This document shows positions 1 through 8,431 of a stretch of 64,000 nt of DNA, in pieces. Positions within the stretch are counted from its first letter, which is position 1. Each line of letters opens with the position of its first letter. This DNA comes from JAIXWP01 sp965247015 (GTDB lineage: Bacteria > Bacteroidota > Bacteroidia > Flavobacteriales_D > Sanyastnellaceae), in NCBI GenBank assembly GCA_965247015.1, contig CBDFGG010000004.1, positions 992,001 to 1,056,000 on the forward strand, read 5' to 3'. The notes beneath the pieces were generated by a model. The model had not been told where the DNA came from. It worked only from the letters and a program-made list of their open reading frames with translations, and searched no databases. The translations under genes were made by a program, and so were the position numbers.

Positions 1-39
1 CTTCTCAAATAATGCTTGCGATTTTGAAGTATTCACAGA

Positions 40-71
40 TTGTATTTTTATATGAGTCAAAGATACGTTTG
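40..71 (+). promoter_or_regulatory. Bacteroidota-type promoter of kynU
   Basis: TTG at 40-42 and TACGTTTG at 64-71 fit the Bacteroidota -33/-7 consensus (TTG, about 19-21 bp, TAnnTTTG); the spacer here is 21 bp. Transcription would begin near 78. This makes the upstream ATG at 74 an unlikely start and supports the ATG at 137. Assigned by motif only. Confidence 0.55.
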
Positions 72-136
72 GAATGGCTCCACGGTCTTCATTCCAATCA
101 GACACTGTATATTCGTTGCCAATATTTGACGCTATT

Positions 137-1414
137 ATGACATCCTTCGAACGCACTCTTGAGTTTGCGCAGCAAATGGACCAAATCGATCCTTTGCGCT
201 CCTTTAGAAATGAATTTCTTTTTCCGCAGCACAACGGAAAAGACGTGCTCTATTTCACAGGAAATTCACTTGGACTTCAACCGAAAAGCACAAAAGACTC
301 TATTCTTCAAGAGCTGAATGATTGGGCAAAATATGGCGTAGAAGGGCACTTCTTAGCGGATCGTCCTTGGTTTAGCTATCATGAATTTTTCACTCAAGGC
401 AGTGCACATCTCGTTGGTGCGAAAGAATCAGAAGTAGTTGTGATGAATCAATTAACGGTGAATCTTCACTTGTTGTTGATCTCCTTTTATCGCCCACAAG
501 GCAAGCGGATCAAAATTCTTTTCGAAGCAAAGCCATTTCCATCTGATCACTATGCCTTTGAATCGCAAGCTCGTTTGCATGGTTTTGACCCTTCGGATGT
601 GCTCGTAGAAATGGCTCCACGTGCAGGAGAGGTGAATCTTCGCACGGAAGATATTATTGCAAAAATTAATGAACTAGGAGATGAGTTAGCAGTGGTTTGT
701 TTTGGCGCCGTTAACTATTTCACTGGACAATTTTTTGATATTGAAACCATCACAAAAGCGGGACACGCTGTAGGAGCTAATGTAGGCTTCGACCTCGCAC
801 ATGCCGCTGGTAACGTGCCTTTGACGCTACATGATCACCAGGTGGATTTTGCTTGCTGGTGTACATACAAGTACTTAAACAGTGGGCCGGGCAGCGTTTC
901 TGGAGCATTTGTTCATGAAAAACATCATTCCAACAAAGAACTCATTCGTCTTGCTGGATGGTGGGGACATAACAAAGCAACGCGTTTTCAAATGCAACCT
1001 GGATTTGATCCTATTGAATCTGCTGAAGCGTGGCAGATGAGCAATGCTCCTGTATTTAGCATGGCTGCTCATAAAGCCGCCCTCGATTTACACGAAAAAG
1101 CTACAATGCCATCACTTCGTGAAAAATCATTGAAGCTCACCGCGTATCTTGAATTCACAATTCATGAAGTACAAAAGCATGTTTCTAGAAAACTAGAGAT
1201 TCTCACGCCGAGTGATCCTGCACAACGCGGATGTCAACTATCAACTGTTGTAAATGGCGCTACGAAGCAAATCGTTAAAGACCTTGCGGACCGCGGCATT
1301 GTAGTGGATTGGAGAGAACCAAATGTGATTAGAATGGCGCCGGTGCCGATGTATAATAGCTTTGAGGATATCTATCATTTCGGAATCGCATTACAAGAGC
1401 TTTTGTCGAAGTAA
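137..1414 (+). CDS. kynU: Kynureninase
   Basis: Predicted PLP enzyme (EC 3.7.1.3) that cleaves L-kynurenine to anthranilate and alanine, or 3-hydroxykynurenine to 3-hydroxyanthranilate, in cytosolic tryptophan degradation. The 425-residue product has the usual family length. The fold-type I aminotransferase core is visible: GNSLGLQPK near residue 43, FDLAHAAGN (the Asp contacts the PLP ring nitrogen), and YKYLNSGPG near residue 243, whose Lys forms the internal aldimine. An in-frame ATG at 74 lies at the predicted transcription start, so I use the ATG at 137. No other kynurenine-pathway gene is in the window. The next gene follows after 37 bp on the same strand but is functionally unrelated. 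Confidence 0.93.
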   Translation: MTSFERTLEFAQQMDQIDPLRSFRNEFLFPQHNGKDVLYFTGNSLGLQPKSTKDSILQELNDWAKYGVEGHFLADRPWFSYHEFFTQGSAHLVGAKESEVVVMNQLTVNLHLLLISFYRPQGKRIKILFEAKPFPSDHYAFESQARLHGFDPSDVLVEMAPRAGEVNLRTEDIIAKINELGDELAVVCFGAVNYFTGQFFDIETITKAGHAVGANVGFDLAHAAGNVPLTLHDHQVDFACWCTYKYLNSGPGSVSGAFVHEKHHSNKELIRLAGWWGHNKATRFQMQPGFDPIESAEAWQMSNAPVFSMAAHKAALDLHEKATMPSLREKSLKLTAYLEFTIHEVQKHVSRKLEILTPSDPAQRGCQLSTVVNGATKQIVKDLADRGIVVDWREPNVIRMAPVPMYNSFEDIYHFGIALQELLSK

Positions 1415-1451
1415 TCATTCATCATACATTTGTTCAATCAATTAAAGCAGT

Positions 1452-2150
1452 ATGCCAAAGAAGTACGCGGTTATCGGAGCAGGTAGATATGGTAGAGAAA
1501 TCTGTCAACGTCTTGCAGCACAAGGTGCAGAAGTATATGCATTCGATGTGGATGAAGAAAAAATTGAAGACATCAAGGACTCTGTTTCACTAGCAGTTTC
1601 TTTGGACAGCACTGATAAGAAAGCATTGGAGGCAAACCGCATCCACGAAATGAAAGCGGTGATTATTGCCATTGGAGAAAACTTCGAGGCAACAGTTCTT
1701 ACGGCAATCAATCTCATTGATATGGGCATCCCACGCGTCATTGCGCGTGCCAGTGGTGAAACCCAAACTCGAATTTTGGAGAAAATTGGTGTTCAGGAAA
1801 TTCTTTCTCCTGAAAGTGAGGTCGCAACTATCGTTGCTGAGCGCCTATTAAATCCTAGTATTACTGCCTTCCTTCGTCTTCCAGATGAATATGAAATCGC
1901 GGAAATTAAATGTCCTAAAGGTGTTGCAAATCGCACCTTAGAAGACATCGGGCTTCGTGACAAATATGGTCTCACACTGATCACGCTCAAGCGTGCTTAT
2001 GAAATGAAAGACACAGATGATGGAGAAATTGATATTGAAGAACACATCATTGGTGTACCAAAGTCTGAGACTGTAATCTATGAAAGTGATACGCTAGTAG
2101 TATTCGGATTGGTAAGAGACGTGAAGCGCTTTATTGAGATTAACGAATAA
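1452..2150 (+). CDS. TrkA/KtrA-type potassium channel regulatory protein (RCK domains)
   Basis: Cytosolic gating subunit of a Trk/Ktr potassium uptake system. The N-terminal RCK_N Rossmann domain (about 1-125) begins with the dinucleotide-binding motif GAGRYGREIC; an acidic residue after the second strand (FDVDEEK) fits NAD(H) binding. A TrkA_C/RCK_C domain follows at about 140-225. At 232 residues it has one RCK_N plus one RCK_C, like KtrA, not the duplicated TrkA of enterobacteria. The membrane partner (TrkH/KtrB) is not in the window. Its stop codon overlaps the 3' end of the convergent surface-protein gene by 11 bp, with no room for a separate terminator. Confidence 0.85.
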   Translation: MPKKYAVIGAGRYGREICQRLAAQGAEVYAFDVDEEKIEDIKDSVSLAVSLDSTDKKALEANRIHEMKAVIIAIGENFEATVLTAINLIDMGIPRVIARASGETQTRILEKIGVQEILSPESEVATIVAERLLNPSITAFLRLPDEYEIAEIKCPKGVANRTLEDIGLRDKYGLTLITLKRAYEMKDTDDGEIDIEEHIIGVPKSETVIYESDTLVVFGLVRDVKRFIEINE

Positions 2151-5100
2151 GCATCACCTGCCCCATGATTTCAATGGGTTCAGAAACACCTTTCTCGCCC
2201 TCATCTATCGTGTAAATGATACGATACGGATATACACCTGCTTCTACATATTGATCGCCATCTTTTCTCTGACCTAACCAAGGCAGATCCATTGATTTCG
2301 TTTCAAAGATTCGTTCGCCCCACTTATTCCAAATGAGGAGCTCGTATGATACGATGTTCACTCCTTGAACTAACCATACATCATTGATTCCATCACCATC
2401 TGGTGTGAAAGCATTGGGTGCAAAAATAGCTCCTGGACAAACTTCATTGATAGTGAGATCAAACATACTTGTACAACCCCCGTCATTCGTGACCTCCACG
2501 CTGTAATAACCCGCTGTTGAAGCAGAGTAAAAATCCCCAGAAGAACCATCACTCCATACGTACGTAGCACCTGGGATAGCTGGGTCTATTCGGTATATGT
2601 ACGGTGGTAATTCAAAGCAAAAATCTACTTCTTCTGTTGTAAATGGGTCTTCAGGAAGTGGATTAAAGAAGAATGTGACATCATCAGTAGACTGACAGAA
2701 ACTATTCGTAGCAATGACCGAATAATCATTCGGTTGAGTAATGGTTATGCTATTACCAGTAGCACCCGTTGACCAAATGTAATTCACAGTTGGGTCTATT
2801 CCGGCCGTCAATAAATAACTCTCTCCATCACACAAAGCCATATCTTCACCGAGATCAACAAACGGCTGGGCATGAACAATAACCTCTATTTCATCAGACG
2901 ACGTGCAGCCATTCGGACCGACTACATCGACTTGATAGACTCCTGATATATTAACTGTTACAGCTGGTGTAGTAGGGCCATGACTCCACTGAACCGAATA
3001 ATCATTCGGCCATCCTGTATCGAGCAAAGTTGTTTCTCCCTCACAGATATCAATGTCTGGACCGAGGTCTGTTATTTCACCAATCACTTCAATTGGCACC
3101 GTTACTTGAGCGCTGCAGCCTGCGTCATTTGTGGCAGTCACAGTTAAATCACCCGACGTTTGCGTTTCAATAGTGGTTGAAGCAGTGGTGCTGTTGGACA
3201 CAAAATTACTTGGAGCCCACTCCCACTGCAGGTTTCCTACAAAGTTTGAACTTGCAGTAATCGTAGTTCCCTCTACAATACATCCACTAATACTCGTCAA
3301 ATCAACAGTCACATCAGGTATCTGAAGAATGGTTATGGTTTGAGAATCCGTGTAAATACATCCTGTGTTCGAATCCTCTATTGTGATAATGTAGTCAGCG
3401 GTCTGTGCAGGTGTAGCGTTTGCACTTAGTGTATTGATTGCACCTACGATTGGCTCAGCAGATGTCCACTCAATAGTGGCTTGTGCTGCATTGCCAACGA
3501 GCGTTGCCTCAAGCAATACACTTTCATCAGGACAATGCGGCGCAGCAATTTCTTCAATGAGCACAGAAGTAATCTCCGATACCAATACTTCGATCGATGC
3601 CGATTTTTCACAACCCTCAGGTGATGTTACAACTACAGTGTAGACCCCGCTAGTAGAAGGATCAATAACGGGCTGGGGTATTGGTGAGTTTACCAACTCC
3701 CCATTAGTGGAGTTCCAGTTATAATCAAAACTTCCAGCCACATCTGGATGTACATCCAACGTTGCCTGCGATTGATCACAGATGACCAAAGTATCTTCGA
3801 AAACAAGATTAAATGGATTCGGAATAATTACTTGAATAGAATCTGTGTAAACACAACCAGATTGATTATCGGTCAGATCTAATACATATGTCGTTGAAAT
3901 GCTTGGAGAGGCAATTGGATGCTCTATATCCGTGATATCCAATGTGGCAGTGTTCGACCAATTCAATGTGAAGTTGGTGCTATTGTAAGTGCCTACAAAT
4001 ACCTCATCCAATGACCAGTTATCTTGATTACCTACCCATGATCCCACTTGCATCCACTTGAAATAGGTAGCTGTCGTTTGGGCGCCCGCCGGAATTTCCA
4101 CCGCCATTTGCGTGAATTCTGGATAAGCTGATTCATATAAAGTTGTGATGGTATTTGCCACAGGGAATGTGACACCGCCATCTGTAGAATAACGGAGTAC
4201 CACATTGTCTCCCGGTTCAGCGTTATCACAAGGTGCTACACCGTCTGCAATTTTTATAGAAAAATAAATGGTACCACCATTCGATACATCAAGCGGCAAT
4301 GTTGTGGCACTTCTTTCTCCAGTGCCATTGAAATAAAGTGCTGTTCCAGAAACAGAGCCACAAGCCGCGCTGGCCGTACCGTTCAGAATACTAGTCCAGT
4401 CACCAAGAGAAATATTTGGATCAAAATTATCTGACCAAATCACCGCTTCAATTTCTGTATCAATTTGTACTTCCTCTCCGTCACAAATGAATGGATTATC
4501 TGAAGTGACTTCTAGGCTTGATACATTTCCAGGAGTAACGGTGATGGTAACCGATTGCGTACTAGTAGCACAGCCTGTAGGTGTAGAAACGGTTACATTA
4601 TAAGTGGTCGTAGAGAAAGGTGTTGCAATTGGATTTGCAATCGTAGGATCACTCAGTCCAATGGAAGGTGACCACACATAGTTATACGTCGCTGTTGAAG
4701 TCGCTGGTGTAACATTTAATTGCACGCTTTCATGTTGGCAGATACTTATATTTCCAGGCTCAAGAGCGAATGCTGGCGCTACAATATCTTCAACACTGTA
4801 GAAAAATTCTTGTGGACAGCCGCTTATATTTTCATTGGCGACACCAACATAAATTGCGCTAGAAACTGGCGCTGGCAAATTCAATACATACCCAGAATGC
4901 ACCGGCGTTTCCATGTCCTGTATATTGAACCATTGTGGATCAAAAAAAGTATTGGAAATAGTCAGGTTGACTTCTCCATTTGCACAAATCGCATTTTCAA
5001 AACTAATTGGAGGCTCTGGTTTAAAAGACCCTACTGAATATGCATATGATTCTGAGTCTCCATTTCCATAGACATATCCGTTTACCCCATTTGGAGCAAA

Positions 5101-6345
5101 GAGATTGTGGCTTCCCTCAGAAACAGCAAATCCAACCCACATATGTGAGGTGCAGTTAGGAAAAGTTTGAAATGAAGTCGGACTAATGGGCGCTCCATCA
5201 AATGTAACGGTCGAAATATCTTCTGTTCTCACCACCACATTGAGGTAGTGACTAGTGATTACATTGCTATTGACCGTTGAAAATGTGATATCAGTAATCT
5301 TCTTTTCTGCATCATCCAGAATAAGCATCGAAGGGTCGCCATTACCACCACAAGTGAAGCCTTCCATATACTGAATAACGCAAATGCTCTTATCTGCATT
5401 TACACAGTGCGCGCTTGTTTGGTTATTGTACTCCTGAAATTGTCCTGCATTGAGAGATAACGATGCAATACCATCAATGGAAATAGTTGTTCCATCTTCT
5501 TGTGCAAGAATTCTGTATGAATAGCTAGGCGCTATTTCTGTTGTAAGAGGAGAAAGCGGAAAAACTAATGGTGAAACAAAATATTCTTTTCCCCAAGATT
5601 CTATCGGAAGATTTTGTTCAAATATGTGATCACAGTTGCTGCATCCACTTGGAATATTCGCACATCCAGCGCCAGAGAAAACGGCGAATGGTCGGCAACT
5701 TCCGCTTTGTTCTGTTGCCTTGATCACTGTACCCGTTAAATCGCCACCAGGATCTGCTATAAGTTGATAGCATTGACCTGCATTCAGCGTAATAAAAAAA
5801 TCATCATCATCGTCATCATCTAATCCAAGGACGTTTGCAGATGTTATGATTTCAATTTCTGTGTTGTCTTCTGTCGCTACAATCAGCGCTTCTGAATCCC
5901 ATGGGGAGAAACCAGCATAGCTCGCAATGACATAGTTGGTTCCCAACGTTGGTGTTGGTAGCACCTTAGATGCATCAGCGGTGTAAGGACTAAAATTAAT
6001 TGCGAATACTGCGACAGTGTCTTGTGTCGTGATGTGTATTCCTTTGTTTTCGATAATGCCTGAAGTATAGACCTCTGCGATATTGTTTGGAATCGTCACT
6101 GTTGTGACAACATTGGGAATAACATTGAAAGACTGTGACCACCCTTGACCATTAATATCGATAGTACCACTTGTGGGTTGATCAGAGACGACGAAAATAT
6201 CCAGTGATTCACCAGCTGTGATTTCGTGATTTTTCATAAAGCCTAACCAGAAGTCCTTGCCCTTAGTAGGCGAGGCTCCTTGGCCATGAGCGAGAAGGCT
6301 CAGGGCAATAGACATTACCGAAAAAACGATTTTTACAAAATTCAT
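2140..6345 (-). CDS. Giant secreted Ig/PKD-repeat protein with gliding-motility (CHU_C) C-terminal domain
   Basis: 1401-residue exported protein. A signal peptide is clear (residues 1-23, hydrophobic core then HGQGA). The N-terminal third resembles the IgGFc-binding-like domain of Bacteroidota surface proteins (DFWLGFMKN; Cys-rich stretch around 225-245). About 530-1310 is a series of Ig/PKD-like beta-sandwich repeats with Cys pairs and recurring YxV(T)VTxxxGC strands. The last ~90 residues (APNAFTPDGDGINDVW, LLIWNKWGERIFE) are the gliding-motility/CHU_C domain used as a T9SS type B signal, so it is likely a surface adhesin or matrix protein. Seven consecutive Asp (GLDDDDDDDFF, about nt 5795-5825) form a possible Ca-binding or low-complexity stretch. 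Two copies of the dispersed palindrome lie at 2717 and 2993. Ligand unknown. Confidence 0.85.
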   Translation of the reverse strand: MNFVKIVFSVMSIALSLLAHGQGASPTKGKDFWLGFMKNHEITAGESLDIFVVSDQPTSGTIDINGQGWSQSFNVIPNVVTTVTIPNNIAEVYTSGIIENKGIHITTQDTVAVFAINFSPYTADASKVLPTPTLGTNYVIASYAGFSPWDSEALIVATEDNTEIEIITSANVLGLDDDDDDDFFITLNAGQCYQLIADPGGDLTGTVIKATEQSGSCRPFAVFSGAGCANIPSGCSNCDHIFEQNLPIESWGKEYFVSPLVFPLSPLTTEIAPSYSYRILAQEDGTTISIDGIASLSLNAGQFQEYNNQTSAHCVNADKSICVIQYMEGFTCGGNGDPSMLILDDAEKKITDITFSTVNSNVITSHYLNVVVRTEDISTVTFDGAPISPTSFQTFPNCTSHMWVGFAVSEGSHNLFAPNGVNGYVYGNGDSESYAYSVGSFKPEPPISFENAICANGEVNLTISNTFFDPQWFNIQDMETPVHSGYVLNLPAPVSSAIYVGVANENISGCPQEFFYSVEDIVAPAFALEPGNISICQHESVQLNVTPATSTATYNYVWSPSIGLSDPTIANPIATPFSTTTYNVTVSTPTGCATSTQSVTITVTPGNVSSLEVTSDNPFICDGEEVQIDTEIEAVIWSDNFDPNISLGDWTSILNGTASAACGSVSGTALYFNGTGERSATTLPLDVSNGGTIYFSIKIADGVAPCDNAEPGDNVVLRYSTDGGVTFPVANTITTLYESAYPEFTQMAVEIPAGAQTTATYFKWMQVGSWVGNQDNWSLDEVFVGTYNSTNFTLNWSNTATLDITDIEHPIASPSISTTYVLDLTDNQSGCVYTDSIQVIIPNPFNLVFEDTLVICDQSQATLDVHPDVAGSFDYNWNSTNGELVNSPIPQPVIDPSTSGVYTVVVTSPEGCEKSASIEVLVSEITSVLIEEIAAPHCPDESVLLEATLVGNAAQATIEWTSAEPIVGAINTLSANATPAQTADYIITIEDSNTGCIYTDSQTITILQIPDVTVDLTSISGCIVEGTTITASSNFVGNLQWEWAPSNFVSNSTTASTTIETQTSGDLTVTATNDAGCSAQVTVPIEVIGEITDLGPDIDICEGETTLLDTGWPNDYSVQWSHGPTTPAVTVNISGVYQVDVVGPNGCTSSDEIEVIVHAQPFVDLGEDMALCDGESYLLTAGIDPTVNYIWSTGATGNSITITQPNDYSVIATNSFCQSTDDVTFFFNPLPEDPFTTEEVDFCFELPPYIYRIDPAIPGATYVWSDGSSGDFYSASTAGYYSVEVTNDGGCTSMFDLTINEVCPGAIFAPNAFTPDGDGINDVWLVQGVNIVSYELLIWNKWGERIFETKSMDLPWLGQRKDGDQYVEAGVYPYRIIYTIDEGEKGVSEPIEIMGQVMLIR
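2717..2734. repeat. Intragenic palindrome ACCGAA-N6-TTCGGT (variant)
   Basis: ACCGAATAATCATTCGGT inside the Ig-repeat gene, encoding part of PNDYSV on the minus strand. It is an exact match to the outer 12 bases of the palindrome family also seen near 42.0, 51.2 and 53.1 kb. Confidence 0.55.
2993..3010. repeat. Intragenic palindrome ACCGAA-N6-TTCGGC (variant)
   Basis: ACCGAATAATCATTCGGC, identical to the copy at 2717 except the last base. It again encodes PNDYSV, but at a different position within its Ig-like repeat, so shared descent of the protein repeat does not obviously explain the identity. Confidence 0.5.
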
Positions 6346-6372
6346 ATCACAAGGGTGTGCTGATCAGGCCTA

Positions 6373-6380
6373 CAAATATA
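6373..6380 (-). promoter_or_regulatory. -7 promoter element of the surface-protein gene
   Basis: CAAATATA on the plus strand reads TATATTTG on the minus strand, an exact TAnnTTTG match, 28 bp upstream of the start codon. No clear -33 TTG was found. Confidence 0.45.
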
Positions 6381-6504
6381 CCTCCATAGACTCGAAAACA
6401 GCTACTTAAGTTGCGTTTAGTACCATTCCATCGGCCATTCACCCTCATATTAACTCAGATATCATCCTTGCTAAATCATTTAAGGGTGGAAATGATTCAA
6501 AAAG

Positions 6505-6538
6505 AAAGGCCGAGCATATACGTATATGCTCGGCCTTT
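6505..6538 (-). terminator. Terminator after atpDC
   Basis: A perfect 34-bp palindrome with 17-base arms (AAAGGCCGAGCATATAC and its complement) lies just past the atpC stop. It is A/T-flanked on both sides, so it can act in either direction. Confidence 0.85.
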
Positions 6539-6560
6539 GTTTCGTTTGATTGAAGTGAGA

Positions 6561-6797
6561 TTACTCAGCTAAGATGATGATCTTGTTGTTGAATACCTCA
6601 ACAGTACCGCCTTTCACTTCAAACTTCAACTCTTTACCTGACTCTTCTTTTACTCTTACAGTTCCTTTTTTCAAAGATGTAATAAGTGGTGCGTGGTTGT
6701 TCATCACACCAAGACTTCCATCACTACCTGGAAGGTAGACGAATGAAGCTTTTCCTTGGAAAAGTGTAGATTCAGGTGATATAATTTCTACGTTCAT
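6561..6797 (-). CDS. atpC: F1Fo ATP synthase epsilon subunit (short form)
   Basis: Central-stalk subunit of F1, coupling gamma rotation to catalysis at the membrane. Only the N-terminal beta-sandwich domain is present (MNVEIISPESTLFQG; GSLGVMNNHAPLITSLKKGTV); the C-terminal helical hairpin that gives inhibitory control in E. coli (about 138 residues in total) is absent. At 78 residues this is the compact form usual in Bacteroidota, not a truncation: the gene ends cleanly before a terminator. It starts 12 bp after the atpD stop, so the two are co-transcribed. The other ATP synthase genes are not in the window. Confidence 0.93.
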   Translation of the reverse strand: MNVEIISPESTLFQGKASFVYLPGSDGSLGVMNNHAPLITSLKKGTVRVKEESGKELKFEVKGGTVEVFNNKIIILAE

Positions 6798-6809
6798 TTG
6801 TTTGAACTA

Positions 6810-8321
6810 TTATTTGTTTTTCGCTTCTTCCAACATTTTCTTACCAGCTTCCATCGCTTCTTCGATAGAACCTTTCAAGTTGAAAGCTGCTTCTGGATAC
6901 TCATCGCAGTGACCATCAAGGATCATGTTGAATCCTTTGATTGTTTCCTCGATTGATACAAGAACACCAGGTACACCAGTGAACTGTTCAGCTACGTGGA
7001 AAGGCTGAGACAAGAAACGCTGCACTTTACGAGCGCGGAATACAGAAAGCTTATCGTCTTCAGATAATTCGTCCATACCAAGGATGGCAATGATATCTTG
7101 AAGTTCCTTATAACGTTGTAGAATTCCTTTTACACGTTGTGCACACTTGTAGTGTTCTTCACCCACGATTTGTGGAGTAAGGATACGTGAAGTAGAATCC
7201 AATGGGTCAACTGATGGGTAGATACCAAGCTCGGCAATCTTACGGCTCAATACTGTAGTAGCATCTAAGTGAGCGAAAGTTGTAGCTGGAGCTGGGTCAG
7301 TCAAGTCATCCGCAGGTACGTAAACGGCCTGTACAGATGTGATAGATCCACGCTTGGTAGAAGTAATACGCTCTTGCATGACACCCATTTCAGTAGCAAG
7401 TGTAGGTTGGTAACCTACCGCTGATGGCATACGACCTAGAAGAGCCGATACCTCAGAACCTGCTTGTGTGAAACGGAAGATGTTATCGATGAAGAAAAGG
7501 ATATCACGACCGCCAGACTTCTCATCCCCATCACGGAAGTATTCCGCTACCGTAAGACCAGAAAGTGCTACACGAGCACGTGCTCCAGGAGGCTCATTCA
7601 TCTGACCGAATACAAATGTCGCTTGAGACTTCTCCAATTCTTTTGGATCCACCTTGCTCACATCCCAGTCACCGTTGTGCATTCCTTTGTTGAACTCTTC
7701 ACCATATTTGATAATTCCTGCTTCGATCATTTCACGAAGAAGGTCATTTCCTTCACGAGTACGCTCACCAACACCTGCGAATACTGAAAGACCATCATAA
7801 GCCTTTGCGATGTTGTTGATCAATTCTTGGATCAATACCGTCTTACCTACACCGGCACCACCGAACAATCCAATTTTACCACCCTTTGCGTATGGCTCAA
7901 TCAAGTCGATAACCTTGATACCTGTGAAAAGGATTTCTGTAGAAGTAGAAAGATCTTCGTACTTCGGAGGCAGGCGGTGAATCGGATTTCCATCTGAATT
8001 GTCAACGTCAGCGATACCGTCAATTGCAGTACCTACAACGTTAAACAAACGACCCTTGATTTTATCTCCAATTGGCATGGTGATACCACGTCCAGTTGAG
8101 ACTACTTCTGCGCCACGCTGCAAACCTTCTGTTGCATCCATTGCGATAGCACGAACAGTATCTTCTCCAATGTGCTGTTGACACTCGAGGATAAGCTCTT
8201 GACCATCTGGCTTCTTTGCAATCAATGCATCGAGGATGTTAGGTAATTTCTCACCGGCTTGGAATGAAATGTCCACAACAGGACCGATGATTTGAACTAC
8301 TTTACCAATATTTTGAGACAT
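6810..8321 (-). CDS. atpD: F1Fo ATP synthase beta subunit
   Basis: Catalytic F1 subunit (EC 7.1.2.2), 503 residues. The P-loop GGAGVGKTVLIQEL is at about 155-170, the catalytic GERTREGNDL (general-base Glu) follows near 190, and the family signature PAPATTFAHLDATTVLSR is at about 350. First gene of a two-gene atpD-atpC unit split from the rest of the complex, a common Bacteroidota arrangement. A TACTTTTG -7 element lies 26 bp upstream. It is divergent from the polysaccharide flippase. Confidence 0.97.
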   Translation of the reverse strand: MSQNIGKVVQIIGPVVDISFQAGEKLPNILDALIAKKPDGQELILECQQHIGEDTVRAIAMDATEGLQRGAEVVSTGRGITMPIGDKIKGRLFNVVGTAIDGIADVDNSDGNPIHRLPPKYEDLSTSTEILFTGIKVIDLIEPYAKGGKIGLFGGAGVGKTVLIQELINNIAKAYDGLSVFAGVGERTREGNDLLREMIEAGIIKYGEEFNKGMHNGDWDVSKVDPKELEKSQATFVFGQMNEPPGARARVALSGLTVAEYFRDGDEKSGGRDILFFIDNIFRFTQAGSEVSALLGRMPSAVGYQPTLATEMGVMQERITSTKRGSITSVQAVYVPADDLTDPAPATTFAHLDATTVLSRKIAELGIYPSVDPLDSTSRILTPQIVGEEHYKCAQRVKGILQRYKELQDIIAILGMDELSEDDKLSVFRARKVQRFLSQPFHVAEQFTGVPGVLVSIEETIKGFNMILDGHCDEYPEAAFNLKGSIEEAMEAGKKMLEEAKNK

Positions 8322-8346
8322 GCGTTCGGGTTTAAATTTTCGGGCG

Positions 8347-8354
8347 CAAAAGTA
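8347..8354 (-). promoter_or_regulatory. -7 promoter element of atpDC
   Basis: CAAAAGTA on the plus strand is TACTTTTG on the minus strand, an exact TAnnTTTG match placing transcription start about 20 nt before the atpD start codon. Confidence 0.5.
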
Positions 8355-8431
8355 AACATGAAAACCGCTTAAAAAAAAGTAATCATTAAAATAAAGTATA
8401 TCTTCTCTAAATTGCCCGCCAATTAGGCATT

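Noticed and set aside
74..136. Upstream ATG for kynU at 74
   Set aside because: It lies at the predicted transcription start, just after the -7 element, and the extra 21 residues are not part of the family.
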